Assembly: GCA_039602395.1 (NCBI GenBank)
Contig: JBCNJP010000009.1
Coordinates: forward strand, 3,198,051 to 3,262,050
DNA from: Deinandra increscens subsp. villosa
Taxonomy: Eukaryota; Streptophyta; Magnoliopsida; Asterales; Asteraceae
Length of the DNA stretch: 64,000 nucleotides
Reading direction: 5' to 3'
How positions within the stretch are numbered: position 1 is the stretch's first letter; every line of letters starts with the position of its first letter. The notes below the pieces were generated by a model. It made no database searches and was not told where the DNA came from. It saw only the letters and a list, made by a program, of their open reading frames with translations. The position numbers were made by a program, and so were the translations under genes. Shown in pieces: positions 41,339 through 53,060 of the stretch.

Positions 41339-41851
41339 ATGTCTAGCACACCTCCTGAAGATGTCTCAGAGCACTACCGGATGTTGTGGTTAACCCGCTA
41401 TGAACAACAACTTCCACCACCACCACCACCACCACCTCAAGCTCAAGTACCCAACCAGTTCAACCACATCCACCACCACCACCATCATCACCAACCACCA
41501 CCACCTCCACCTTACCAACCACCACCACCTCCACCAATCACCAAAATGAACAACCTCCACTGCGGCGAGTCAAGCAATGCTGCTGCAAGAAGAGTACGAC
41601 AACCTCGTGTTGGTCGTACACCATCCCCACCATTTGTTGATGATGACCATGCTGAAGAGTGGGAAGTCATCTTTGAGTTGCAAAGGGAAGCAGAAGCAGA
41701 AGCTGGGGATTTTCTTAATTCGAATGCTGAACCTAGGATGAACAACCCTGATGATTTTGAGGCTTGGTACTATGGACAAGTACACTATCCAGAGGACTAC
41801 GTCTCAGATGGCTACAACGGCTACTCGTCTGATAACTCGTTTCATGGTTAA
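41339..41851 (+). CDS. Uncharacterised His/Pro-rich 170-aa protein inside Harbinger element A
   Basis: I do not recognise this protein. It starts at the first ATG after a TATA box and C/A-rich leader. An N-terminal SEHYRMLWLTRYEQQ stretch precedes low-complexity Pro and His runs (residues of about 26-70). A basic segment (ARRVRQPRVGRTPSP) is followed by an acidic Glu/Ala-rich helix-like part and an Asp/Tyr/Gly-rich tail. It has no membrane segment, signal peptide or DDE motif. Because it lies between Harbinger termini it is more likely a transposon-borne or captured ORF than a host gene. An old Harbinger second ORF that lost its Myb domain is possible but unproven. Confidence 0.5.
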   Translation: MSSTPPEDVSEHYRMLWLTRYEQQLPPPPPPPPQAQVPNQFNHIHHHHHHHQPPPPPPYQPPPPPPITKMNNLHCGESSNAAARRVRQPRVGRTPSPPFVDDDHAEEWEVIFELQREAEAEAGDFLNSNAEPRMNNPDDFEAWYYGQVHYPEDYVSDGYNGYSSDNSFHG

Positions 41852-42386
41852 TAATCTACGTGTGTGTGTGTAATGGTTAGGTTGTATGTTTCATGTTTGT
41901 GTTTCAGTTTGAATAATTAGTTTAGGTTGTATTTCAGTTTAAGTATCTTAGGTTGCTTCACAATCTAATTATGTTTTAATTGAGAACTCAACAACTGAAA
42001 GGAAACACAACTTAGTTTTAATAAGTATCTTAGGTTGCTTCACAATCTTAGTGTAATGTTTTTTTTATTAATGTAATGTTTTTTTTTAATTAATGTAATT
42101 TTTTTTATTAGTTAACGTTTTTAATATATAAAATACAAAAACAAATAAATAAAAACATTAAAATAAACCCACCTAGAATTCTTCAAAAACCTCACCACCA
42201 CCACTCAAAATCCTTCAAAATCCTTTCTTTTTCTCTCTCCTGCATGGCACACTCCTATTGGTTCTCCTCCAACTTCATCTACTTCAAACCTTCCCCACTC
42301 CCTCCTCCCTAAGAAAGAAAACAGATTGCTAAACACATCTGTTGACTTTAACTTTAATATACGTGCCCACTTGATTATGGCATTAA

Positions 42387-44314
42387 GGGTGAGGGGTATG
42401 TTTGCCTAAGGCATGAGTTAGGCATCAGATTCTGACCAATGAGGTGATGTCAACAGGAGAGAGAAGATTGATGTTGAATTGATGATTTGGTAGGGGGTAT
42501 GCTTGATTTAGGCATGGATTAAAACCTTTTTTTTTTCATTTTTTTTAAACTAAAACAAATGAAATTTAACTAAAACATTTAATATAAAATAAAAACATAA
42601 CAATTCATTAGATCAAAAAAAAACTTACAAAGTCCTAAACAGAACAAAAATTACCAAATTCCTAAAAAAAAAAAACAACATTTATTCTTCAATTTTTTTT
42701 AAAAAATATATATATACAAATCTAGGGTGGTGGAGGATTTGCATTCAGCTCCTCTTCAGTTAGCACGACTTCCAAGTTGTTGGCGATATGCTCAGTGATG
42801 TCGAATCGTAGCTAGAAGTGTGTCTCACTGTCGCGTATCTCCATATAAACATCCTCAGTGTCGGTCGGCGGGACTGGAGGATCGCGAATGTGTACCGGTG
42901 AAATAGCCGCGCCCTCGTCTTTCAGTATCATGTTGTGAAGTATCATGCAAGCGTATATGATATTCCCCATCAAAGTTGTGTCTGTTTGCCGTGTTTTTTG
43001 ATCTACTATCGCCCACTTAGCTTTCAACCTCCGAAACGCTCTTTCGACGTCTTTTCTTGCACCCTCTTGCACCTTCTTCATTTTCTTCTCCTTGATTGCG
43101 TATGGATGTGTATACGCTTTTACAAAAGTAGACCAAGTGGGATATATACCATCGACTAGGTAGTAGCCCCGTTTGTATTCCCGACCATTAACAATAAAAG
43201 GAGCTTTTGGAGCAATACCTTTCAACTCGTTCGTGAACAATGTTGACTGAGTTAGCACATTTATGTCATTGTTTGAACCTGTGACACCAAAGAAAGCATG
43301 TCAACATCACATTTCTTGCGACGCAACTGCCTCGAGTATTACCGTTGGTTTTGGATGATCACCGCGATGATACTGTCCTCTATATTTTGTTGGACAACTT
43401 CTCCATTCCCAATGCATACAATCGATGCTATCGATCATGCCAGGGAGGCCATGTCTTTCTAAATGGGCCTCATATAAAACAGCAAGATCATGGCTAGTCG
43501 GTGAACACAAAAATTCATCTCTATAAAGTCTAATTATAGCATCACAAAAGTAGTGTAAGCATTCACGTGATGTTCTTTCGGACATTTCTAAAAATTCATC
43601 GTATTTGTCAGGCACGTTAAAGGTTGCCAATTAACGAATAGCTACTGTACATTTCTGTAAAGCAGTGAAACTTGGACGCCCCCTCCCGTTGAAACGAAAC
43701 GTAAACCACTCGAAGTTACTCTCAATATCATGCAAGATACGATTAAACAATCTTTTAGACATTTGAAATCTATCACTAAAAATACCTTCGTGGAAACGTG
43801 GCTCGTCGGCGAAATATAGCTCAATCAAACGATCATGGCTTGCTCTACGATCTCGATAAATACTCGTCCTTGTGCTCTTCTCTCGAGCTTCTTCGTTTAT
43901 AACAACACGATAACATAGATTCATGAAACTCATCGCTTCATTGTCCGAATCGCTCGAACTATTAGACGAAGTCATAAGCTCGGGTGGGATTTTATACCGT
44001 GGGTGAGGGCAATTCATGTTTTTTGAGATAAAGAAATTAGAGTTTTTTTTGTTGTTGGAGAAAAGGTGTATAAAATTTGTTGGTTTTGGAGGGATTTATA
44101 TAGTAGAGGAATTGATTAAAAAAAAGGGTTCAAACGGTCAAAAAAATGACCGTTGAACGGTCAGTTTTTCTCGACGTGCCTCAGCGAAAAAATGTTGCAA
44201 ATCCAGACCCTACATACCGATACCGAGAGAAATGTGGGGTGGGTATACATGCCGAGTTCGGCATGATTGGTGCCGCATGTATGCCGAGGGTGGCGGCATG
44301 TATACCGCCCACCC
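42387..44314 (-). mobile_element. PIF/Harbinger element B (1.93 kb) with TAA target duplication
   Basis: Ends GGGTGAGGGGTATGTTTGCC and, inverted, GGGTGGGCGGTATACATGCC. TAA flanks both sides (42384-42386 and 44315-44317). It encodes a DDE transposase on the minus strand. The minus TATATAAAT near 44094-44103 has the overlapping palindromes AACGGTCA...TGACCGTTGAACGGTCA at 44133-44163 just upstream. It lies 77 bp from element A. Confidence 0.82.
42812..44017 (-). pseudogene. PIF/Harbinger DDE transposase (plant transposon protein / ALP1-like), three in-frame stops
   Basis: Cuts and pastes Harbinger elements. A single minus-strand phase of 402 codons covers the whole protein, from MNCPHPRYKIPPELM to the end. 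TAA at 43628-43630 falls where the family has RQLA (AIR*LA). Two TGA codons at 43307-43309 and 43301-43303 replace the tryptophans of the LWIWHAFFG motif. No frameshift is present. The DDE residues remain visible: SIDCMHWEW, SNNDINVL and DVERAF. All three stops can arise by C-to-T or G-to-A change, as expected of methylated silent DNA. The Myb-type partner ORF is not within this element. Confidence 0.9.
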
Positions 44315-44317
44315 TAA

Positions 44318-45262
44318 GTGATCATTCTAATATTCAAATAGTAGAACACCTCAAAGTCTACCATTTAGCATCTATTTTCCAAGACCATTTAAAGGAACCC
44401 AACCATAAACTCACCATCCCATATATTAGCTAAACGGTCTACAGAATGGAAAGCATGTATCCCACAAAATTGGATTTCAACATTAGTATAGTATATACAA
44501 TGTGACACATGGAAATTGACAAAAACAAACATTAATTGAAAAAAAGAAACACATAGACTTAACCAATATAGATAAAAAAAAATTTAAATGCCAACACAGA
44601 TCATACCTTTGAACAGTTTTACCTAATAATAGAGTAGATTTCATTTACAAGTGAAAAAAGATAAGGATCATCACCATGAAGGAATACCAAATCACTTAGA
44701 GAGGCCACTAATCTACAAATCAAAATTTTGGTTGAATCATTTTATCGAGCAGTTAGTGACTTAGTTTGCATCTTCAAACCTTTTACTTTTAAACAACATA
44801 ACATAAAACATCAAACCTGAAGCAATAATAAAGGGTTAGAATTTCCCGACTTCATATTTCAAATAGTATTAGAAATTCTAAGCTAAGCAACACAAATAAT
44901 TGAACAAGGCAAGCATGAAATCAACTACACCTTATTTATTTAATGATTTTGTGTTTTGAATGAAGCTTTCAGAATAGTGACAGAGGTAGTGATGGTGGCG
45001 GTTCGTCGTCCAAATAGTCGGTGGTGGTGGTTCACTTATCTCGAGCTTTGGCCCTTTCAATTGAGGAAATCAGTTCTAGTATAGGGGAAGTAGTGGGGAG
45101 ATAGTCGATTGCGGGGAAAGGTAATCATGGATGAATTTTTGGAAGTTGAAAATGAGGGGGGAGATGAGGGAGCAAGAGGGTTTAGGAGGGAAAATATGAT
45201 TTTGAAAGTTGGAACTAAAAAGGGGGAAGAATGAGAGAACGAAAATTTAAAAAAGTTTTATC
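44318..45262. other. Intergenic, no gene assigned
   Basis: AT-rich up to 44940, then a G-rich plus strand (45000-45240) with GGTGGTGG and GAGGGGGGAG runs. The minus strand there is C/T-rich like a 5' leader, but I see no convincing exon or known domain. Confidence 0.5.
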
Positions 45263-45429
45263 ACGTGACAATAATAAGTTATAAATATATGATAAAAAAT
45301 ATTATATTATATTTTTATAGAGCATTATAAAATATTATATACATTTTGAAGTGTTGTGTAAAAGTATAAATAATATATATGTGCAAAGTTATATAAGAAA
45401 ATAAACATGAATTAACATGATCTACTATA

Positions 45430-46604
45430 ACATAAAATGACTGTCATGGTTTGGCATCAGGGAGCGGTTTCTCTAGTTGCCTTAAGTCCTTCTCCATTTG
45501 ACGTGTTTGTGCGAGTTCAAGTTGTTTCTCCTTCACCGAAAGTAATCAGTCGAGTATTATGTTAAGCTCGGTGAAACGTTCATCAGGTATGGGGGCATTG
45601 CTGGACGATGAAGCCACTTGTTTCCCATTCGAGCGGTCCCTACCATAGGGTTATGGAATCTCCTCCTTAACCGGTATAGCTTCCTCCTCGTCCGTGGATA
45701 TTTTAGGTTAAACGTCCGAGCATCCAAATTTTGACTCTGTGTTTTGCCAAAGACGATGTTCTTAACTTTTTTAAGGGCCACATAGTCCTCGTTGTGATGT
45801 TCATTTGTGCGCCTCACTTGGGACTTTTGTGAAGAAGTTTCCAACATTGAAGGCATGGGAATGCGCTTCGAGTCTCTGGATACTCGAGCATAGTTCTATC
45901 TTGAATATATGCGTCCCTTTGACCGCTCACCCAACCGCTACGGATACCCTCCCAAACGTCATTGAAAATTTGGCATTTCGTGTTTATATCGGTCCATTTT
46001 CCCGATATCGAGTCATGCGACCGGTATTCCTCCCTCTTGAGTTGCTAGTTGAACTTTTCTCGAACCTTTCTTCAAAAGACCGACTGATCTTGATTGTTTG
46101 CTAAAAGAGGAAAAAAAATAGTAAACTTTAATATATGTGTTATTTAAAATTTAAACAAATGCCCATAACGGGGTCCTCCGACACGTATAGCTAAGCTCGA
46201 GCTAACGCAAACTCCACGTCGGTGTTCCAAAGTTGTAACATTTTTCCTACTCCGGGTGGGTTGGTCCTTCTTCATATGTGACTGTTGTTTTCTTGGTTGT
46301 GATATTTCAACTTGTCTTTCGGGCACCACTTTGGGTGCCACCCGTTGAGAGGGTTGAGAAGGTTAAAAGGGTTGAGAGGATTGAAACTTTTGAGGTGATG
46401 GAAATAGTTTAGAAGAGGCTAGTTAACTAAAAGCGTTGTGCCAGTATTGTTTTGGGAAAACGTACACTTGTTGTTGAGGTGGGGCTATTGTTGCGATATA
46501 ATGAAAGAGGTCATAAGTTTGTTAATGCGGTGGCTTCTAGTTTCCACCAACCGTCGAGGTAGTTAGAAACGCGATTCGTGTGGACCGCCGAATGGTGAAC
46601 CCTA
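45430..46604 (-). pseudogene. Harbinger-type Myb/SANT + NAM-associated ORF, degenerate, N-terminus cut by an LTR
   Basis: Minus-strand pieces match the plant 'glutathione S-transferase T3-like / NAM-associated' family carried by PIF/Harbinger elements. They are PYGSPFGGPHESRF near 46600, a Myb-like start WNTDVEFALARA then VSEDPVMG near 46160-46240, SSQKSQ..RTNEHHNEDY near 45800, and a C-terminal coiled helix VKEKQLELAQTRQMEKDLR near 45500. Stops and frameshifts separate them. An LTR beginning TGTGACAATC at 46608 interrupts the N-terminus. Such proteins partner the transposase in DNA binding. Confidence 0.65.
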
Positions 46605-46607
46605 TGG

Positions 46608-48885
46608 TGTGACAATCTGACCCGTCGGGTGGGACTAGTGCATAGAAAACCGATAAAACTGTCAAACCAGGAATCATGTATATAGGCGTAGCATGTCAAT
46701 TAAGGTATTAGATGAGTTTAGTAGCCTTAAACACTTCACAAAACATCACACACAAGGTTGAGTCTCGAAACATTAATGATTAACTAAAAACTGATGTGTG
46801 TTGCAACTAACGTGCAAAACCGCTACATGAATTTACCCATAATTGATATATGGCATGCTGCTACATTATTTAATTGGATTCAATGTGATAAATATGATGG
46901 TAAATAAAGGAAACTCCAAATCATTGAAAACTATGACCAAAACGTCAAAAAACGCGAAAAGTCAACGAAAGTAAAAAAGCGAGAGTTGACTGAGCCGCGT
47001 GGCGGAACGCCAACCATGGGGCCATGGCTTTTGGAAATACACCAGGAAGTAGGTTGGCATAATTTTTTTAGGGTTTGCGTACTTAAGCACTTTAGCCACC
47101 AAGCAACCTCATTTCTTAACGATGAACGACCTAAAACGCTATGCCACGACTGATCTTGATTTCCAACATCATTTCCATCAATTTTTGGCGTCTTTGATTG
47201 AATATCCAAGCTTTTTTCATCCTAGTTTCATCTCTAATCATCGGTGTGTTTTGTTCTTGCAATTTCTTATTGATGAAGGTTAAAGCTTTGATTTTGTATG
47301 TTAGATCTATGATAGTATGATGATGATATGAAGCTTGCATGCATAGATCTAGGGTTTGGTATGATAAAGTTTGAAGCTTTGTGATAAAAATGTGACTTTT
47401 ATGATGATTATGATGATCCATGCTTAGATCTAGGGTTTATGATCATGCATATTGATAAAGTTCGATTTTTATGTTTGATTCATGTAATGTATACATCTAA
47501 ATGCTAGATCTAGGGCTTAGATGTGATAAAGTTGTAAACTTTACGTAAAATATTTGATAATGATTCGATCTTGATGTTCATGCATGCTAGATCTTGAGTA
47601 AAGGTGGTTGCTTGATGTCTGATCTATGATAAAGTTGCAATTGCATTGTAGTATGCATGTTCGGTGATAAAGTGGTGATTTTGATGATAACTTGCATGAA
47701 AAATAATATATTTAAATAAATATATGTTTTTATCATACAAAACGTGGTCATAGGTTAATGTATGATGTATGCATGAGTTAGCGAACACTTTATATGGCTT
47801 GAAATATGTTAGACATGAAATCATTGTGCTTGACGTGTGATAAAAACATGGTTTTAACGTGAACCTTAGTCGTACGCGATAAATATATATTTACCGGTTA
47901 ATAATTTATTTATGTGACACATGCGTATTAACGCATGATTGCTTCGTTACACGTTTACGTGTATTAGGTCAAATTAATTATAGGTTGTATGCGTGTACAA
48001 ATCCTAAGTCTCCTACCTTGAAGGGATTGACAAGATTTATAAGATCGCCTCGTCGATCTTACATCGTATACCCGAGATCATTTATAATATATTGTGACGC
48101 GTAATATTTATTGCTAAATGACATGTTATATGATGAATAAGTGTTAGGTAAAATATTTGAAAACCTAATTTGATCACCAATGTATTATCGAGTCAACTTG
48201 TCAATTTTCCGCGTTTATCAGGACCGTCAGTCAGCACGACCAAACACTTAAATGGTTATGTGTCTTAGGAGATGTCTAGTGGATTCACCATCTTTTGTCA
48301 ACTTTGGCTATTTGGTTCACTTTTACGCATCCGAGGTGACTTTACGGCCCCACTTTAACTGGTTTTACTTTAGGGGGAGAAGACATGTGGTAACGTTTAT
48401 ACTTTATAAACACAAACTTTTATCTTATATACCAATATTGTAAACCATAGATGAAAACATGGCAAGGGAGTCCTTCTACAGTGTACCATTAATATCATTT
48501 ATAACAGGGAATATGAGGTAGATCTACTAGGCTTGACAAACCCTGCTCGAGCTAGTCGCTCTAGCCCCACTTGCCAGTTAGGGAGTGGAACGGGTATTAT
48601 GTTATCCTAATTTGGGTCATGCTCGACATATAGCATGTTTAGAAGGAAAAAACTGAAATCTGTAGGTAACGGTGACACGAATCCTATGGGGTTATATTAA
48701 TCATGGACTAGCTATCCAAGGGTATATAAAATGATTAACGGGATTTGATCTCACTTTAATTATATAAACGATATATTTATATAATGATATAAATATATAA
48801 ATATATCATTATATAATTTCCACCAGTTATCATTACTTTTAAGTTTTAAGTTGACCAAATAAACATATAAAAAAATTTAATACTG
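46608..48885 (+). repeat. Large gypsy LTR or LTR fragment
   Basis: Starts TGTGACAATCTGACCC. It contains the paired palindromes TGGCGGAACGCCA (47000-47012) and CCATGGGGCCATGG (47014-47027), then a leader rich in AGATCTAGGGTTT. The part 47160-47530 recurs at 53590-53950, and 47836-48760 recurs at about 63011-63942. No coding region; the downstream end is unclear. Confidence 0.6.
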
Positions 48886-48929
48886 TGACAACTTACAAGT
48901 ATACTCGCCCAAATATTCTTGATCATCCA

Positions 48930-49195
48930 AAAAAAGTACATAATAAGCTCCTAGAATGCTCTCTCAAACACCTTCACTCTCACACACATGTTCTAGAGTT
49001 CTACACAAAATGAACACACATCACCTAATTATAGGTGATGCTGGTCGCCGAACAATGTCAACCAGCTAACCATTAGTTCGCTGCTAGCGAACCATTCGTT
49101 AGCAACATGGTTCATTGAGAGTAGCATTCTTACAAAACATCAACAAATACAACAAACACCTAGACCTAAAATTAGACACAAAACATGTCCTAACA
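48930..49195 (-). repeat. Copia-type LTR
   Basis: Minus-strand start TGTTAGGACATG at 49195; it shares CACCTAGACCTA and the overall layout with the solo LTR at 60075-60433. Palindromes TCACCTAATTATAGGTGA (49021-49038) and TTCGCTGCTAGCGAA (49077-49091) lie around its TATA region. It sits directly at the left edge of a Harbinger-type pseudogene copy. Confidence 0.55.
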
Positions 49196-50034
49196 ACGTG
49201 ATAATAATAAGTTATAAATATATGATAATAAAAAATTATATTATATTTTTATAAAGCATTAAAAATATTATATAAATTTTGAAGTGTTGTGTAAAAGTAG
49301 AAAATAATATATGTGTTCAAACTCATATAAGAAAATATACATGAATTAACATGATCTACTATAACATAAAATGACCATCGTGGTTCGTCACCGGGGAGCG
49401 GTTTCTCTAGTTTCCTTAAGTCCTTCTCCATTTGACGTGTTTGTGCGAGTTCAAGTTGCTTCTCCTTCACCGAAAGTAATCAATTGAGTATTATGTTAAG
49501 CTCGATGAAACATTCATCAGGTATGGGGGCATTGCTGGACGATGAAGCCACTTGTTTCCTGTTCGAGCGGTCCCTACCGCAGGGTCATGGAATATCAGCC
49601 TCAACCGGTATAGCTTCCTCTTCGTCCGTGGATATGTTTAGATAAACGTCCGCGTGTCCAAATTTTGACTCTCGTGTTTTGCAAAAGACGATGTTCTTAA
49701 CTTTTTTAAGGGCCACATAGTCCTCGTTGTGATGTTCATTTGTGCACCTCACTTGGGACTTTTGTGAAGAAATTTCCAACATTGAAGGCATGGGAATGCG
49801 CCTCGAGTCTCTGGATACTCGAGCATAGTTCTATCTTGAATATATGCGTCCCTTTGACCGCTCACCCAACCGCTATGGATACGCTCGTAAACGTCATTGA
49901 AAATTTGGCATTTCGTGTTTATATCGGTCCATTTTCCTGATATCGAGTCATGCGACCGGTATTCCTCCCTCCCGAGTTGTTAGTAGAACTTTTCTCGAAC
50001 ATTTCTCCAAAAGACCGGCTGATCTTGATTGTTT
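49196..50034 (-). pseudogene. Second copy of the Harbinger Myb/NAM-like ORF C-terminal region
   Basis: 840 bases match 45263-46098 at high identity. They include the C-terminal helix (frame 49249-49470 minus) and the SSQKSQ...NEHHNEDYVALKK segment (49585-49791 minus). Here the frame runs on into YLNISTDEEEAIPVEADIP, the acidic stretch typical of the family that is scrambled in the other copy. It is cut at GATTGTTT, where chromovirus integrase sequence begins. Confidence 0.75.
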
Positions 50035-50700
50035 CTTAACATCTCCGAGTTTTTGAGATTGATTTCAGTAACAACTCAGAGCTTATGCGGAAGGACTATT
50101 CAGACTCTGGAGGACATGCTCAGAGCTTGTGTGATCAATTTCGGTAATAGCTGGGAAACTCACCTACCATTGGTTGAGTTCTCCTATAATAATAGTTATC
50201 ACACTAGCATTGGAGCATCGCCGTTTGAGGCTTTATATGGTCGTAAGTGTAGGTCACCAATCTGCTGTGCAGAGATGGTGACAGTCAGCTTACCGGACCC
50301 GAGCTTGTTCACGAGATGACAGAAAAGATTGTCAGATCAGAAACCAAATGGTAGCTGCTTGTGGCAGGCAGAAAAGCTACGTCGATAAGCGTAGAAAGCC
50401 ATTGGATGTTCAGGTAGGATATCGTGTCCTTCTGAAAGTCTCATTGTGGAAAGGGGTTATTCGTTTCGGAAAGTGAGGAAAGCTAAACCCAGATACGTTG
50501 GATCATTCGAGATTGTTGAACGTATTGGTCCCATCACTTACAGATTGAATCTTCCTGAGGAGCTGAGCAGCGTGCATAATGTGTTCCATGTATCTAATCT
50601 AAAGAATTGTCTATCAGCCGAGTCGCTTGTGATTCCACTCAAGGCGTGGGAGATCGATGAGCAACTACGTTTTATAGAGGAGCCAGTAGAGATAATTATC
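50035..50700 (+). pseudogene. Tekay/Del-type chromovirus integrase C-terminal fragment
   Basis: The plus strand shows RTIQTLEDMLRACVINFGNS, then WETHLPLVEFSYNNSYHTSI, GASPFEALYGRKCRSPICCA and, after a frameshift near 50290, SYVDKRRKPLDVQVGYRVLL, PRYVGSFEIVERIGPITYRL and SSVHNVFHVSNLKNC. These are the hallmark end of chromovirus integrases. It stops at FIEEPVEI, exactly where the chromodomain should begin, so the targeting domain is lost. Stops and at least two frame changes make it a pseudogene. Confidence 0.9.
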
Positions 50701-52928
50701 CCACCCTGTAAATTTTGTATCGGCGCGAGTGTGATGGATCATAGTCAGGGTTACACAGAATGACCTCTGGATGATTAAACAACTAGAGCCGTTTGATAGT
50801 TAAGTTAAGTCATAAAATGGAGTTTCATTTCATTAGCAGCGGAAATAGTAGTGAAAGTGTGTTGTCTTAATTGTTACAAAAACAATCACATTTCAAAAAG
50901 ATTTAAGGACAAGATACTGTTAGGTGTTATGTAGTGAAATCTCCAAAGAGCGACTAAGTTTGACCATGACTCCAGAACGACAAAATGCAGGTCCTAACAT
51001 GATAAGGCGGCACAGTATGCAGTAGAAATTTATTACTTGAGAATTCATATACTAAAACGAGTCAACATAAAGTTGGTGAGGTCATAGGTTTAGATAGCAT
51101 GCATGTGAAGGTTTGATAACAAAGTTTGATTGAATCATTCCATCGTTTGATAATCGTTTAGATACTATTTTATAAATTACCATGAACCTTGAATACCGAA
51201 ACTAACTGATTAACCACTCGTGGTACTATTCCAACAAAACCGCATGGTCAATATAACTGTATGTACCCTACTGACTAAAATGTAAGTCAAGATTTGAGCG
51301 ACCAATCAGGACATGGGCGTTAACCCAATAGATCTATTCACGAGTCATCGTTTCTGTCTGTAAATTAATTGGATTCAACTATAGTGGGGTTTCATCATAA
51401 CATGAACAAGCATGGTACAATAGGATTTGGACTAGAAAAGCTCATGTAATAAATAAGGTAACAAGTAATCTATTTTTCAGGAAATGATTATGGTTGTATG
51501 AATTTTCCCCCAAGTATTAAAAACAGTAAAAGGAAATGGGTCGTGAAAACTCACCTGGACGATACGATTCAGACAGTAAGACGGAACAAGTAAGCAGTCC
51601 TATACAACGTTATAAGACATCTTAGGATATAGAAGTTGGGTTGACATCTAAGTCACTCCAATTTGGTTGGTCAAGTCTTGGCGTTATGGTAACCCAATAA
51701 TACATTATGATATAGTTGACCTTAAGGAAATATTTATTGAAAATAAATATTTATTGCGCGATAATTAAAATATCAATTGTTTTCATGATAATTATTAATA
51801 TAGAAATAGTTTACCATCCCAAATAATCATCATATAATTTTGGAAGACTTTCAAAGAAACAAACGACAGTTCCAGCGGTTAAAGTAAAAAAATATGCGTT
51901 TTGCCAATTTTAGCCGTATTTCACGGTATTTCTATAAATGACTAAGGCATATGACCACATAAATAAATATACACTTATTTTCATCTTAGTATTCATAACA
52001 AGACAAAAAATACAAGTTCATGAATTTATTTTCTAGTTTTGTCGGTTTTGCTAGTATGTGTCCAATTTAGCCGGTTTTGGTCCTGTGACTCTTTCTAGGG
52101 CTTTGTAACTTACCAAAACACTTTGTAAACTTATCCTAAGTTATTTTAGGCTTCTAAAAGTATTCCAAATCAGTTGTTACATTTATTTATATATCTTTAC
52201 AAAAACGAGGTTTCCGGACCCGTAAAGTATCCGTTTTAAAGTCGGTTTCCAAATTTAGCTACTTTCAAGGGGGATATTTTATCAAGGTTTTTATGGCTAA
52301 AAATATACTTTATATCCACTGAAATGAAGGTCTAACATTCTGTCCAAAATGGGTAGGTTATTATACTTGTAAATCTATACTTCTTAGTGGTGTATTTTCA
52401 TGGTTTAGACCTTTAAATACATCTATAAGTCGAATGCTTCCATCAACAACTTTCTAACATGACAAAAATCGGTTTCTAAGGTTCAAAAGAGTCGCAATTT
52501 TCGGATCTAGTGTTCTATACACAATAACTATGAGACTTGGTACACATACTAGCATCATAACACAAGTTTAACTTTAGATCTATATAATGTAGCATATGGG
52601 GGTTTCAAAATACATGAAATCACTAGCAAAAACATATCATTTACTAGATCTAACAAGGAAATGAACAAACATGTAGGTTACTAACATCATAGAAGAGAAT
52701 ATAAGTTTATATCACCATTTTAAACCAAGACTTGTCAAAGGGAGTGTTAGATGTGTGTAAGGAACAACATGTGATCATCTAACATAAGAACTTGAAAGAA
52801 AAGTTAGAAAATGAGCACCAATAACTTGTATGAACCGAAAATGAGGGTGTAGGAGGCTTGATCTTGCTTCCTTGAGTCTCCTAGTAGCTTTAAACTTCAA
52901 GTATTATGGAGTTTGATGAAGAAAAACA

Positions 52929-52960
52929 ATAGAGAGAGAGGGTAGAGAGAGAGAGAGTAG
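52929..52960. repeat. GA-rich microsatellite
   Basis: Two short (GA)n runs (AGAGAGAGAGGGTAGAGAGAGAGAGAG) in the putative LTR leader. Confidence 0.8.
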
Positions 52961-53048
52961 CGACGGTAGAGAGAAGGGAGGGAGAAAGTGTGTTTGTTTT
53001 GATGGTGGGAGCAAATGGAAGATATCTATAGGGTTTCCTCTTATGTTC

Positions 53049-53060
53049 CTTTTATATGGT
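53049..53060 (-). promoter_or_regulatory. Minus-strand TATA box of the LTR-like region
   Basis: Minus-strand CCATATAAAAGG followed about 80 bases later by a C/T-rich leader. Consistent with an LTR promoter; not proven. Confidence 0.5.

Larger units (their letters stand above)
40776..42309 (+). mobile_element. PIF/Harbinger element A (1.53 kb) with TAA target duplication
   Basis: The left end GGCAGGAGGGAATGGCGG and the complement of the right end (GGGAGGAGGGAGTGGGG) form inverted termini. Each is flanked by TAA (40773-40775 and 42310-42312), the usual Harbinger target. A GC-rich CGCCGGCG block follows the left end. It holds one promoter-like box and one ORF, and no transposase. Confidence 0.7.

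Noticed and set aside
45000..45240. Possible host-gene leader and first exon on the minus strand
   Set aside because: C/T-rich sequence but no convincing start, splice site or recognisable protein, and it abuts a Harbinger-type pseudogene.
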